A stretch of DNA of 7,157 nucleotides from Trueperaceae bacterium. Its GTDB lineage: Bacteria > Deinococcota > Deinococci > Deinococcales > Trueperaceae. The notes below the pieces were generated by a model, which worked only from the letters and a program-made list of their open reading frames with translations, was not told where the DNA came from and did no database searches. Below, in pieces: positions 1 through 5,738 of the stretch (its first letter is position 1; each line of letters opens with the position of its first letter). A program made the translations under genes and the position numbers. Location: NCBI GenBank assembly GCA_029210865.1, contig JARGGE010000137.1:1-7157 (forward strand). The letters are read 5' to 3'.

Positions 1-830
1 CCGCGGACCGGATCGCGGCGCTCGCGGCCGAGCTCGAACGGCTCGACGCAGCGCTCGCCGACGCCCGCTCGCGCCACGCCGCGCTCACCGAGGAGCTCGC
101 GGGGGCCGCCGCCCCGGACGTCGCCGCGCTCGACGCGGCGCTCGCCGACGCCCAGACGGCCTGGGAAGCCGCCGACCGGGCCTTCCGCGAAGCCGAGCTG
201 CGCAGCGCGGGCCTCGCCAAGGCGGTCCGCGAGCTCGCGGCCGCCGACGCCGGCTTCGCCGAGGTCCGCGCCCGCCTGGAGGCCGCCACCAAGCTCGCCG
301 ACGCGGCCGACGGCAAGCTCCGGGGGCGCGCCAAGGTCGACTTCGAGACCTTCGTGCTGCAGTCGGTCTTCCTGCGGGTCTTGGCGATCGGCAACGAGCA
401 CCTGGGGCGGATGACCGGCGGGCGCTACGCCCTGCACCTCGTCGACGACGCCCGCCAGGCGAGCAGCCGCGGCCTCGAGCTCGAGGTCGCCGACCGGCAC
501 GCGGGCGACGCGCGCCGCCCCGTCCGGACGCTCTCGGGAGGCGAGGGGTTCCTGGCGGCGCTGGCGCTGGCGCTCGGCCTGTCGGAGAGCGCGCGGCGCA
601 GCAGCGGCGGCCTCGAGCTGGGCGCGCTGTTCGTCGACGAGGGCTTCGGCAGCCTCGACGAGGTGGCGCTCGAGCGCGTCGTGCGCATCCTGCGCGACCT
701 CCCCGAACAGGAGGACCGGGTGGTGGGCGTGATCAGCCACGTCGAGGAGCTGAAGCGCCGGATCCCGACGCAGCTGCTCGTCACCCCCACCGACCGCGGC
801 AGCGCCATCGAGGTGCGGACGAACGCCTGA
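1..830 (+). CDS. sbcC: SbcC-type exonuclease subunit, C-terminal part (5' end outside window)
   Basis: This is the large ATPase subunit of the SbcCD (Mre11-Rad50-like) nuclease, which opens and degrades hairpin or blocked DNA ends together with SbcD in the cytoplasm. The reading frame is open from base 3 and gives 275 visible residues. The first ~110 are Ala/Glu/Leu/Arg-rich and look like the descending coiled coil. There follows the C-terminal ATPase lobe: an FETFVLQ segment near residue 114, MTGGRY near 137, the ABC signature LSGGE at about 177-181, Walker B LFVDEGFGSLD at about 209-219 including the D-loop, and the switch histidine in VISHVEELKRRIP near 243-255. This motif order is typical of SbcC/Rad50. 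The Walker A lobe and Zn-hook lie upstream of the window. The gene ends 16 bp from the convergent neighbour. A generic SMC-like ATPase is the alternative, but the EELKRRIP ending favours SbcC. Confidence 0.93.
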   Translation, partial: ADRIAALAAELERLDAALADARSRHAALTEELAGAAAPDVAALDAALADAQTAWEAADRAFREAELRSAGLAKAVRELAAADAGFAEVRARLEAATKLADAADGKLRGRAKVDFETFVLQSVFLRVLAIGNEHLGRMTGGRYALHLVDDARQASSRGLELEVADRHAGDARRPVRTLSGGEGFLAALALALGLSESARRSSGGLELGALFVDEGFGSLDEVALERVVRILRDLPEQEDRVVGVISHVEELKRRIPTQLLVTPTDRGSAIEVRTNA

Positions 831-835
831 TCGGG

Positions 836-849
836 TGAGCGGCCGCTCA
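836..849. other. Perfect palindrome between convergent gene ends
   Basis: TGAGCGGCCGCTCA is a perfect 14-bp palindrome that fills most of the 16-bp gap between the sbcC stop and the DUF6062-like gene and includes the stop codon of the latter. As RNA it could form a 5-bp stem with a GGCC loop on either strand. It lacks a U-tract, so a terminator role is unproven. Palindromes are common at this GC content. Confidence 0.3.
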
Positions 850-1419
850 GACGTCGCCGCCGAAGACCCGGATGGCGCGCAGCCAGGCGTCGCCCTCGGG
901 CCCCTTGGGCTCGTCGGCGAAGCGGTAGTCGCTCTTGCGGATCGCCTCGGCGAGCTCGTCGCGCAGCTCATGCAGCCGCGCGGTGAAGCGTTCGCGCGCG
1001 GGGCCCTGCGGCAGGCCGGCGAGGTGCTCCAGGCACAGGAAGCCGCGCGCGCCGGCGGGAAGCGCAACGTCGAGGGCCGCCGGCCGCAGCCGCGCCAGCG
1101 CGCGCAGCGCGCGCTTGGCCTCCCCCGTCGCCACCGCGCACGCCGGGCAGGTCGGGCGCGCCGGCGGCGCATCCAGGTGCGCCCCGAGCAGGTCGTAGAG
1201 CAGGATCGCGGTGGGCAGCGGCGGGGACTCCAGCGCGCGCCACACGCGCCAGTGGGCCTGGCAGAGGGCGCCGTCGCGGCGCCAGGCGGCGCGCACCTGC
1301 ACGTCGTTGACGCCGTCGCCGAGCACCCCGCGCAGGTACTGCCGACCGGCGTGGGCCGCGCGCTCGCACGCGGCGCACGCGGGCCGCTGGAGGACCTCGA
1401 GGAGCGCGTCGTCGATCAT
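847..1419 (-). CDS. DUF6062-like protein with four regularly spaced CxxC/CxxH pairs
   Basis: A 190-residue soluble protein of unknown function that resembles the DUF6062 family. Supporting features are an N-terminal CxxC, then QYL..VLGDGVNDVQVR, then CxxH, and near the C-terminus KSDYRFADEP followed by GDAWLRAI, a tail I recall from that family. The candidate metal ligands are C15/C18, C53/H56, C91/C94 and C129/H132. Each pair starts exactly 38 residues after the previous one, which suggests two copies of a CxxC...CxxH zinc-ribbon-like module. No signal peptide or membrane segment is seen. The ATG start is taken because the frame and family-like N-terminus begin there. No Shine-Dalgarno is visible; a TACCCT hexamer lies 7 nt before the ATG and could be the -10 of a leaderless transcript. 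It lies 76 bp downstream of hipA on the same strand and could be partly co-transcribed. The family call is from memory of motifs. Confidence 0.8.
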   Translation of the reverse strand: MIDDALLEVLQRPACAACERAAHAGRQYLRGVLGDGVNDVQVRAAWRRDGALCQAHWRVWRALESPPLPTAILLYDLLGAHLDAPPARPTCPACAVATGEAKRALRALARLRPAALDVALPAGARGFLCLEHLAGLPQGPARERFTARLHELRDELAEAIRKSDYRFADEPKGPEGDAWLRAIRVFGGDV

Positions 1420-1495
1420 CGGAGGCAGGGTAACCGGCGGGGGCCGAGCGCGGCGAGCCCGTTCGCCACGGCCGTGCGGGCGTGCTCGCGGTTCG

Positions 1496-2734
1496 CTAGG
1501 GCGCTGGCGGACCTGCCGGGCGTCCTTCGAGCAGGTTCCGTGCGAACCGCGCGATGTCCTCGGTCAACCCTGGGTGGGCTCGTGGGTGCGGTACTTCGTC
1601 CCTCACGGTTTCGAGCGCGGTCTCGAGGACCTCGTGGGTCGTCCGCGCGGCGTTTCGGAGCCCCCAGGAGCGACCCTCTTCGATGAGGTGCGCTCGAGTG
1701 ACCTCCGAGTGCCGATGCTCCCCAGCGACGGTGAGCGCGAGCTCGCCGTCGTTCTTCTGGTGGGCCTGCGGGACGAAGTCGTAGGCGGGAGCGAGCGCGA
1801 GCGTACCGTCGGGATGATGCAGGAGGGAGACGTTCTTCGCGTGCATGTCCAGGTTCCCGACGGCGGCCGACACGACGACCATCCGCAAGAGCGCCGCGAG
1901 GGCTCCTTGCCCGGCGGCTTCTGCGAGTACGCGCGCGATGCGCGCCAGGCTCACCTTCCCACCGTACCTCTGGTACTTCTCGTCGCCGCTCGCTCCGAGG
2001 ACCTGGTTGAAGTCCTCCTGGTGGATTCGTCCCTGCGGGGCCGAGGATGAGCGGTCGTAGCGCTCGATGACCAGGGACGGTACGCCGGCGAACTCCTCGA
2101 TCCACGTTCCGAACGACGTCAGGCCGGTGGCCCGGGCCAAGCGGGCGCCGTACTCCTCGTCGTAGATGACGGTGGGGAGGCCCTCGGGCTCGGGTTTGAG
2201 GATGTGCGTGGACGGGTAGCCGTCGAGCGCTCGGTTCCAGCCGTCCGCGGTGCGGGTCAGCACGATCTTGTCCTGCACCCCGGCCAAGGACGATCTGCCG
2301 CCCCTTGGCTTGTTGCCGAGCGGGAAGTCCTGCACGTGTTCGAGGAGCTCGGCCACGCCGGCCTCGTCGAGCGGTTCGAGCCTGGGTTCTCGCGGTTCGC
2401 CAGGCACGCCCGGATCCCAGATCTGCAACGCCCCGGCCACGTCGCGACCGTACCTGCGGAGCAGACCGATCACGTCACCGGAGGGCACGCGGGCTTCTTG
2501 GGCCATCCGCTTCCGCATGCGTCCCTCGGGGAGGAGCTCGTGGAAGAAGTTCCGCCGCCTCTGCTTGCGCGCCCGCGTCGGCACGAGTGCCAGAGGGATG
2601 GCGATCGACAGGATGGGGCTGTCGATCCCGAAGGCCTTCACGGCGTCCGGCTCGACCATGAGGTCGAACGTGCGCACGTCGCCGGTGAGCGTGCCGATCC
2701 GGGTGCCGTAGAGTTCGACCCTCAGGTCAGCCAT
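1496..2734 (-). CDS. hipA: HipA-type serine/threonine kinase toxin
   Basis: A 412-residue HipA-family kinase toxin, close to the usual ~440. The best-studied member, in E. coli, phosphorylates glutamyl-tRNA synthetase and stops growth; other HipA proteins have other targets, so the substrate here is unknown. Visible motifs in order: FFHELLPEG (63-71, N-subdomain-1), SSLAGVQDK (148-156, the P-loop-like segment whose S149 matches the autophosphorylated Ser150 of E. coli HipA), THILKPE (176-182, ATP-binding lysine K180), GNLDMHAKN (293-301, catalytic D296 and N301), and YDF (318-320, metal-binding D319). All key residues are present, so the kinase should be active. The ATG overlaps the hipB stop by 8 bp (ATGGCTGA) and has no Shine-Dalgarno of its own, which points to translational coupling to the antitoxin. 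GC content is lower than in the flanking genes, which suggests horizontal transfer. Confidence 0.95.
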   Translation of the reverse strand: MADLRVELYGTRIGTLTGDVRTFDLMVEPDAVKAFGIDSPILSIAIPLALVPTRARKQRRRNFFHELLPEGRMRKRMAQEARVPSGDVIGLLRRYGRDVAGALQIWDPGVPGEPREPRLEPLDEAGVAELLEHVQDFPLGNKPRGGRSSLAGVQDKIVLTRTADGWNRALDGYPSTHILKPEPEGLPTVIYDEEYGARLARATGLTSFGTWIEEFAGVPSLVIERYDRSSSAPQGRIHQEDFNQVLGASGDEKYQRYGGKVSLARIARVLAEAAGQGALAALLRMVVVSAAVGNLDMHAKNVSLLHHPDGTLALAPAYDFVPQAHQKNDGELALTVAGEHRHSEVTRAHLIEEGRSWGLRNAARTTHEVLETALETVRDEVPHPRAHPGLTEDIARFARNLLEGRPAGPPAP

Positions 2735-2966
2735 GCGGTTCGGGTGCTCGGATCGTGGCGGACAGTTCGACCCCGGTTGCGCGCATCGTCGCGAACAGTC
2801 GCTCCATGAAGATGGAGGGTTTGCCAGCCTCGATCTCCCAGATGTAGCGCTGCGTGGTGCCCAGCCGGTCGGCGAGGTCGCGTTGGCTCATGCCGTGGAC
2901 CAGGCGAGCCTGTTGCAGGATCCGGCCTAGCGACTCGGGGCTGGTGACCTTTCCGGTGTACTCCAC
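2727..2966 (-). CDS. hipB: HipB-type XRE-family antitoxin and autorepressor
   Basis: A 79-residue Cro/C1-type helix-turn-helix protein. Its HTH is at about residues 26-50, with MSQRDLADRLGTTQRYIWEIEAGK matching the classic XRE pattern in which the recognition helix is followed by W-E-x-G. In known HipBA systems HipB binds HipA, neutralises it, and represses the operon. I place the start at the GTG at 2964-2966, because a perfect AGGAGG (2972-2977) sits 5 nt before it. The longest frame would start at a TTG 21 nt further upstream, inside an operator palindrome and with no ribosome-binding site. The gene overlaps hipA by 8 bp. Three GACTAC-N6-GTAGTC palindromes directly upstream are its probable binding sites. 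Confidence 0.92.
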   Translation of the reverse strand: MEYTGKVTSPESLGRILQQARLVHGMSQRDLADRLGTTQRYIWEIEAGKPSIFMERLFATMRATGVELSATIRAPEPHG

Positions 2967-2971
2967 GATCC

Positions 2972-2977
2972 CCTCCT
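2972..2977 (-). promoter_or_regulatory. Ribosome-binding site that sets the hipB start
   Basis: On the minus strand this reads AGGAGG, followed by 5 nt and then GTG at 2966-2964. It is a perfect Shine-Dalgarno and rejects the longer TTG-initiated frame. It abuts the first operator palindrome. Confidence 0.85.
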
Positions 2978-2995
2978 GACTACACAATGGTAGTC
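2978..2995. promoter_or_regulatory. hipBA operator O1
   Basis: GACTAC-acaatg-GTAGTC, a perfect inverted repeat with 6-bp arms and a 6-bp spacer, extended by one matching pair (T2977/A2996). It lies just upstream of the hipB Shine-Dalgarno and would cover the predicted transcription start near 2989. The architecture (short arms, fixed spacer, several copies) resembles the multiple TATCC-N8-GGATA operators of E. coli hipBA, although the sequence differs. Confidence 0.85.
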
Positions 2996-3024
2996 ATCCT
3001 ACGTGACGACGTATGTGTAGTCAC
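2996..3024 (-). promoter_or_regulatory. Predicted hipBA promoter
   Basis: Read on the minus strand, GTGACT (3024-3019) is a 4/6 match to TTGACA and TAGGAT (3001-2996) a 4/6 match to TATAAT, with exactly 17 bp between them. Transcription would start near 2989, giving a ~23-nt leader to the hipB GTG. Operator O2 lies in the -35/-10 spacer and overlaps the -35, O1 covers the start, and O3 is just upstream, so binding would repress. Promoter elements alone are weak; the fit with the operators raises confidence. Confidence 0.5.
3005..3022. promoter_or_regulatory. hipBA operator O2 (one mismatch)
   Basis: GACgAC-gtatgt-GTAGTC is the same palindrome as O1 with one substitution in the left arm. The outer flanks also pair (CGT before, ACG after). 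It starts exactly 27 bp after O1 and lies between the predicted -35 and -10 of the hipBA promoter, overlapping the -35. Confidence 0.75.
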
Positions 3025-3031
3025 GGGTCGC

Positions 3032-3049
3032 GACTACCGAATCGTAGTC
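3032..3049. promoter_or_regulatory. hipBA operator O3
   Basis: GACTAC-cgaatc-GTAGTC is a perfect copy of the O1 palindrome arms with a different spacer sequence. It starts exactly 27 bp after O2, upstream of the predicted -35. The arms are conserved and the spacers are not, as expected for a dimeric repressor that reads only the arms. Confidence 0.85.
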
Positions 3050-3588
3050 ACGGCCCCCCGCGCCGTTCAGGTGGTCGTGCAGGACGATCCTGTCGCGCAC
3101 GTTCACGACGCCGTCGAGGTCGCGGGCGCCGCTGGGTGTTCCGCCCCGTGGTCGGGCGATGGCCGCTCGGGCGGCCGGTCCAGCGTCGAGGGCGCCGGTG
3201 AACCGTCCCGGGTCCCGTCGGGGTCAGGCACGTGGGAGGGAGCGGACCACCGCCCGAAGCCGCCGGCGGGCAGCCGGCCGCTGAACCGACGTGGGCCGGG
3301 TACTCCGGCGGGCTCACGCGGCCTTCCACGCAGGCGTACCCGACCTCGCTGCCGTCCTCGTCGGTGCAGGTGGCTTCCAGCACCTGCGGGTCACCCGCAC
3401 GCCGCCCACCCGCCGGTCGAGCCGCCTCGATCGTCGCGTCGCCCGGCCTGGCGGTAGCGGTCAAGCGCACCTGGGCGCCAAGGACCACGGTCGCCGTGAG
3501 CTCCCCCGAGCAGATCCGCCGCACAGGTGCCTCACCCAGGACAGCCCTATGCTGGAGGCGACGGCGATGGGGCCGAAGAGGAGAGCGC
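3050..3588. other. Stretch without a secure gene; possible decayed minus-strand coding sequence
   Basis: No confident gene lies here. On the minus strand a frame beginning at a GTG (3524-3522) reads plausibly to about 3290 (LTATVVLGAQVRLTATA, then EATCTDEDGSEVGYACVEG), with high third-position GC and two cysteines. Its continuation becomes Arg/Pro-rich and unconvincing. A second plausible segment, DLDGVVNVRDRIVLHDHLNG, appears at about 3121-3062 in a different frame and runs into the hipBA operators, where it stops at 3001-2999. The two pieces could be parts of one broken gene for a secreted or beta-rich protein, or chance open frames in GC-rich DNA. The last ~40 bp presumably hold the promoter and ribosome-binding site of the next gene. 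No tRNA, rRNA or repeat array is visible. Confidence 0.3.
3578..3583 (+). promoter_or_regulatory. Ribosome-binding site that sets the ligase gene start
   Basis: GAGGAG is followed by 5 nt and then GTG at 3589-3591. It selects this start over upstream in-frame candidates as far back as 3232, which lack a ribosome-binding site and family-like sequence. Confidence 0.7.
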
Positions 3589-5007
3589 GTGAGGACGATC
3601 GTGGTGCGGTGGGGCGTCGCGCGGGCGGGTCGAGGGACGACCGAGGACCTGCTGGCCCTGCAACGACGCAGGTTCCGCGCGATCGCGGCCTTCGCGCGCC
3701 GGAACTCCGACGTGTACGCGCGCCATTACGCCGGCTGCGGCGACGACGCGACCGCATGGCCAGCCGTGACGAAGTCGCGGTTGATGGCCGACCTCGAGGC
3801 GTGGGTCACCGACCCGCGCATCCGCGACGCGGACGTGCGCGCGTTCCTCGCCGATCCGGCGCGCGCAGGGCAGCCGTTCCTGGGCCGCTACACGGTGGTC
3901 ACGACCTCGGGCACGACCGGCGAACCCGCGCGCCTGCTCCACGACGGGCACGCGGCGTCCGTGTACGACGCCCTGTGGAACTGGCGCGCGTTCCTCCCGC
4001 GGGTGGGGGTGGGCGAGCTTCTGCGGCCCGACTTCTCCGAAGCGCTGCTGATCGCAACCGGCGCGCATTTCGCGGGCGTCGCGCACTTCGAACGCATCCG
4101 GCGGCGCGTCCCATGGATGGCCTCGCGCCTGAGGATCGTTCCCGTGGGCTGGCCCTTGGCATCGATCGTGGCCGCCCTGAACGAGCTGCGGCCGCGGGCG
4201 CTGAGCGGGTACCCAACGGCCCTGGAGCTGCTCGCGGAGGAGCAGCGCGCCGGACGCTTGCGGGTGCGGCCCCGCCTGGTGGTGGCGAGCGGCGAGGCGC
4301 TCTCGCCCGCGGCCCGCGCGGCGATCGGCGACGCGTTCGGGGTTCCGGTGCTCGACGTGTACGGCAGCAGCGAGTTCCTGTACCTCGCGTTCGGGTGCGA
4401 GCACGGCTGGCTCCATGTCAACGCCGACTGGGCGATACTGGAACCGGTGGACGCCGCGTACCGCCCGGTGCCACCGGGGGTGCCGTCCGACACGGTACTG
4501 CTGACGAACCTGGTGAACCGGGTCCAGCCGATCGTCCGGTACGACCTCGGCGACGGCGTGCTCGTGCGCCCCGACCCGTGCCCGTGCGGCAGCCCCTTCC
4601 CTGCGTTGCGCGTGGTGGGTCGCCAAGACGACGTGCTGGACGTGGTGGGCGACGGGGGCGAGCGCGTGCGGCTGCTGCCGCTGGCGCTGACGACCCCCGT
4701 CGAGACGACGCGGGGCGTGCGCCGCTACCAGGTCGTGCAGCGCGATCTGCGGACGCTCGAGGTCGCCCTCGAGATCGAGACCGGGGCCGAGGCGCCGCGC
4801 GTGTGGCAGGAGGCGCTGAGCGGGCTTCGGGCTTACCTGACGGCGCAGGGTGCGGGCGGCGTGCGGGTGGTCGCGAGCGGCGTCGCGCCCGCAGCGGAGG
4901 CGCGGAGCGGGAAGTGGCGGCATGTCGTGTCGATGCCGAGGGCGCCGTACGCACCGGCCGACGACGCGGCTGGGGGCGTCGGCACGTCGCGCGCCACGCC
5001 TCCTTGA
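3589..5007 (+). CDS. PaaK/CapK-family adenylate-forming enzyme (phenylacetate-CoA ligase-like)
   Basis: A 472-residue member of the phenylacetate-CoA ligase-like branch of adenylate-forming enzymes, which activate a carboxylate with ATP to an acyl-AMP and usually pass it to CoA. Visible motifs: RNSDVYARHY at 38-47 (typical PaaK N-terminal region), the A3 phosphate loop TTSGTTGEP at 105-113, LSGYPTALELLAEE near 205-218, VVASGEALSP at 231-240, YGSSE at 258-262, RYDLGD at 317-322 (nucleotide ribose contact), CPCGSPFPAL at 331-340 as in PaaK, the hinge VGRQDDVL at 343-350, and a C-terminal GKWRHVV whose K442 could be the A10 catalytic lysine. The core motifs are intact, so it is probably active. 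The substrate is unknown: similar proteins work in phenylacetate catabolism, polysaccharide assembly and natural-product pathways, and no pathway partner is adjacent. The GTG start is chosen by the ribosome-binding site. Its stop codon is embedded in the lexA -35 box. Confidence 0.88.
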   Translation: MRTIVVRWGVARAGRGTTEDLLALQRRRFRAIAAFARRNSDVYARHYAGCGDDATAWPAVTKSRLMADLEAWVTDPRIRDADVRAFLADPARAGQPFLGRYTVVTTSGTTGEPARLLHDGHAASVYDALWNWRAFLPRVGVGELLRPDFSEALLIATGAHFAGVAHFERIRRRVPWMASRLRIVPVGWPLASIVAALNELRPRALSGYPTALELLAEEQRAGRLRVRPRLVVASGEALSPAARAAIGDAFGVPVLDVYGSSEFLYLAFGCEHGWLHVNADWAILEPVDAAYRPVPPGVPSDTVLLTNLVNRVQPIVRYDLGDGVLVRPDPCPCGSPFPALRVVGRQDDVLDVVGDGGERVRLLPLALTTPVETTRGVRRYQVVQRDLRTLEVALEIETGAEAPRVWQEALSGLRAYLTAQGAGGVRVVASGVAPAAEARSGKWRHVVSMPRAPYAPADDAAGGVGTSRATPP

Positions 5008-5032
5008 CACCCTCCGATCGGGCGTCTATCGT
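5004..5032 (+). promoter_or_regulatory. lexA promoter, -35/-10
   Basis: TTGACA (5004-5009) is a perfect -35. After exactly 17 bp comes TATCGT (5027-5032), a 4/6 match to the -10 consensus. Transcription would start near 5039-5040. The -35 box contains the TGA stop of the upstream ligase gene. The operator palindrome begins at the predicted start site. Confidence 0.8.
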
Positions 5033-5039
5033 GGGGCAT

Positions 5040-5058
5040 ACCCTGAGTTACTCAGGGT
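5040..5058. promoter_or_regulatory. Perfect 19-bp palindrome, probable LexA operator
   Basis: ACCCTGAGTTACTCAGGGT is perfectly symmetric around the central T at 5049. It starts at the predicted transcription start and ends before the AGGAGG (5065-5070), so a bound repressor would block transcription initiation. Autoregulation is the norm for LexA-family repressors. The sequence matches neither the E. coli (CTGT-N8-ACAG) nor the Bacillus (GAAC-N4-GTTC) LexA box, so it would be a lineage-specific operator. A single-nucleotide centre makes an RNA hairpin of full length unlikely. Confidence 0.8.
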
Positions 5059-5064
5059 CACGAC

Positions 5065-5070
5065 AGGAGG
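5065..5070 (+). promoter_or_regulatory. lexA ribosome-binding site
   Basis: AGGAGG is followed by CGCA and the ATG at 5075-5077. It fixes this ATG as the start, although the same frame is open far upstream through the ligase gene. Confidence 0.85.
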
Positions 5071-5074
5071 CGCA

Positions 5075-5716
5075 ATGCCCCGCCCCGCCCGCAAGCAGCT
5101 GCAGATCTTGGACGCCCTCCAGGAGGCGTACGAGCGCGACGGCCGGCTCCCCGAGCTCACCGACCTCGCCCGCCGCTTCGACATCCGCTACCCCACCCTG
5201 CGCGAGCACCTGAGCGCGTTGGAGACGAAGGGGCACCTGCAGGTGGTCGCGCGCGGACCGGGCCGCAGCCCCGAGGTCACCCTGCTCCGCGCCGGCCGCG
5301 GGGTGCCGATGTACGGCGAGATCGTCGCCGGCCTGCCGGTGGGCGAGGCCGCCGAGCCCGAGGGCTACCTGGCGGTGCGCGGCCGCAGCGATCGCTTCGC
5401 GCTGCGGGTGCGCGGCGACTCGATGGCCGACCGCATCGAGGACGGCGACGTCGTGCTCCTACAGCGCCGCGCCCCCACGCGCCAGGACGAGATCTGCGCC
5501 GTGCGCGTGGGCGACGACGAGAGCACCCTCAAGTACCTCGGCTGGACCGGCCCCGCCAACCACCCCACCCGCTACCGCCTGCGCCCGCACAACCCCGCCT
5601 ACCCCACCCTCGAGGTGGCGCCCGCCGACCTGCGCCTCGACGGCGTCTTCCACGGCTTGCTGCGCGGCGACGTCGTCCGCGACCTGCTCGTCGAAGGGGG
5701 GACCGCCACCCCCTGA
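5075..5716 (+). CDS. lexA: LexA-family self-cleaving transcriptional repressor
   Basis: A 213-residue LexA-like repressor of DNA-damage response genes, close in length to E. coli LexA (202). Residues 1-60 form a winged helix with LPELTDLARRFDIRYPTLREH, followed by LSALETKGHL, the LexA N-terminal layout. The C-terminal S24 peptidase-like domain has the cleavage site in GEIVAGLPVGE (A85-G86), the catalytic serine in RGDSMADRIEDGDVV (S116) and the general-base lysine in STLKYLGW (K153). All self-cleavage determinants are present, so RecA-stimulated inactivation is expected. It has its own strong promoter and a 19-bp palindromic operator. The next gene, imuB-like, is downstream on the same strand and is a probable regulon member. 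It could be a second, cassette-specific LexA paralogue rather than the only LexA of the cell, as in D. deserti, where a lexA copy sits with imuY-dnaE2. The window cannot decide this. Confidence 0.92.
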   Translation: MPRPARKQLQILDALQEAYERDGRLPELTDLARRFDIRYPTLREHLSALETKGHLQVVARGPGRSPEVTLLRAGRGVPMYGEIVAGLPVGEAAEPEGYLAVRGRSDRFALRVRGDSMADRIEDGDVVLLQRRAPTRQDEICAVRVGDDESTLKYLGWTGPANHPTRYRLRPHNPAYPTLEVAPADLRLDGVFHGLLRGDVVRDLLVEGGTATP

Positions 5717-5738
5717 GTCCCCCAAGTTCCCCACCACG

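Noticed and set aside
835..1686. Long plus-strand open frames over 835-2050
   Set aside because: They lie opposite the DUF6062-like and hipA genes, are Arg/Ala/Gly-rich without any motif, and are typical antisense open frames of high-GC DNA.
3366..3387. Short hairpin GCAGGTG...CACCTGC
   Set aside because: A 7-bp stem with an 8-nt loop is expected by chance at this GC content and has no U-tract or gene context.
3548..3553. TATGCT as a -10 box for the ligase gene
   Set aside because: No -35-like hexamer is found at 16-18 bp upstream, so it cannot be supported as a promoter.
3232..3588. N-terminal extension of the ligase gene back to 3232
   Set aside because: The added 119 residues do not resemble the family, and the GTG at 3589 has a good GAGGAG at proper spacing.
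3547..5010. A 487-codon minus-strand open frame opposite the ligase gene
   Set aside because: His/Arg/Pro/Val-rich with no recognisable motif; the plus-strand ligase has a full set of adenylation motifs.
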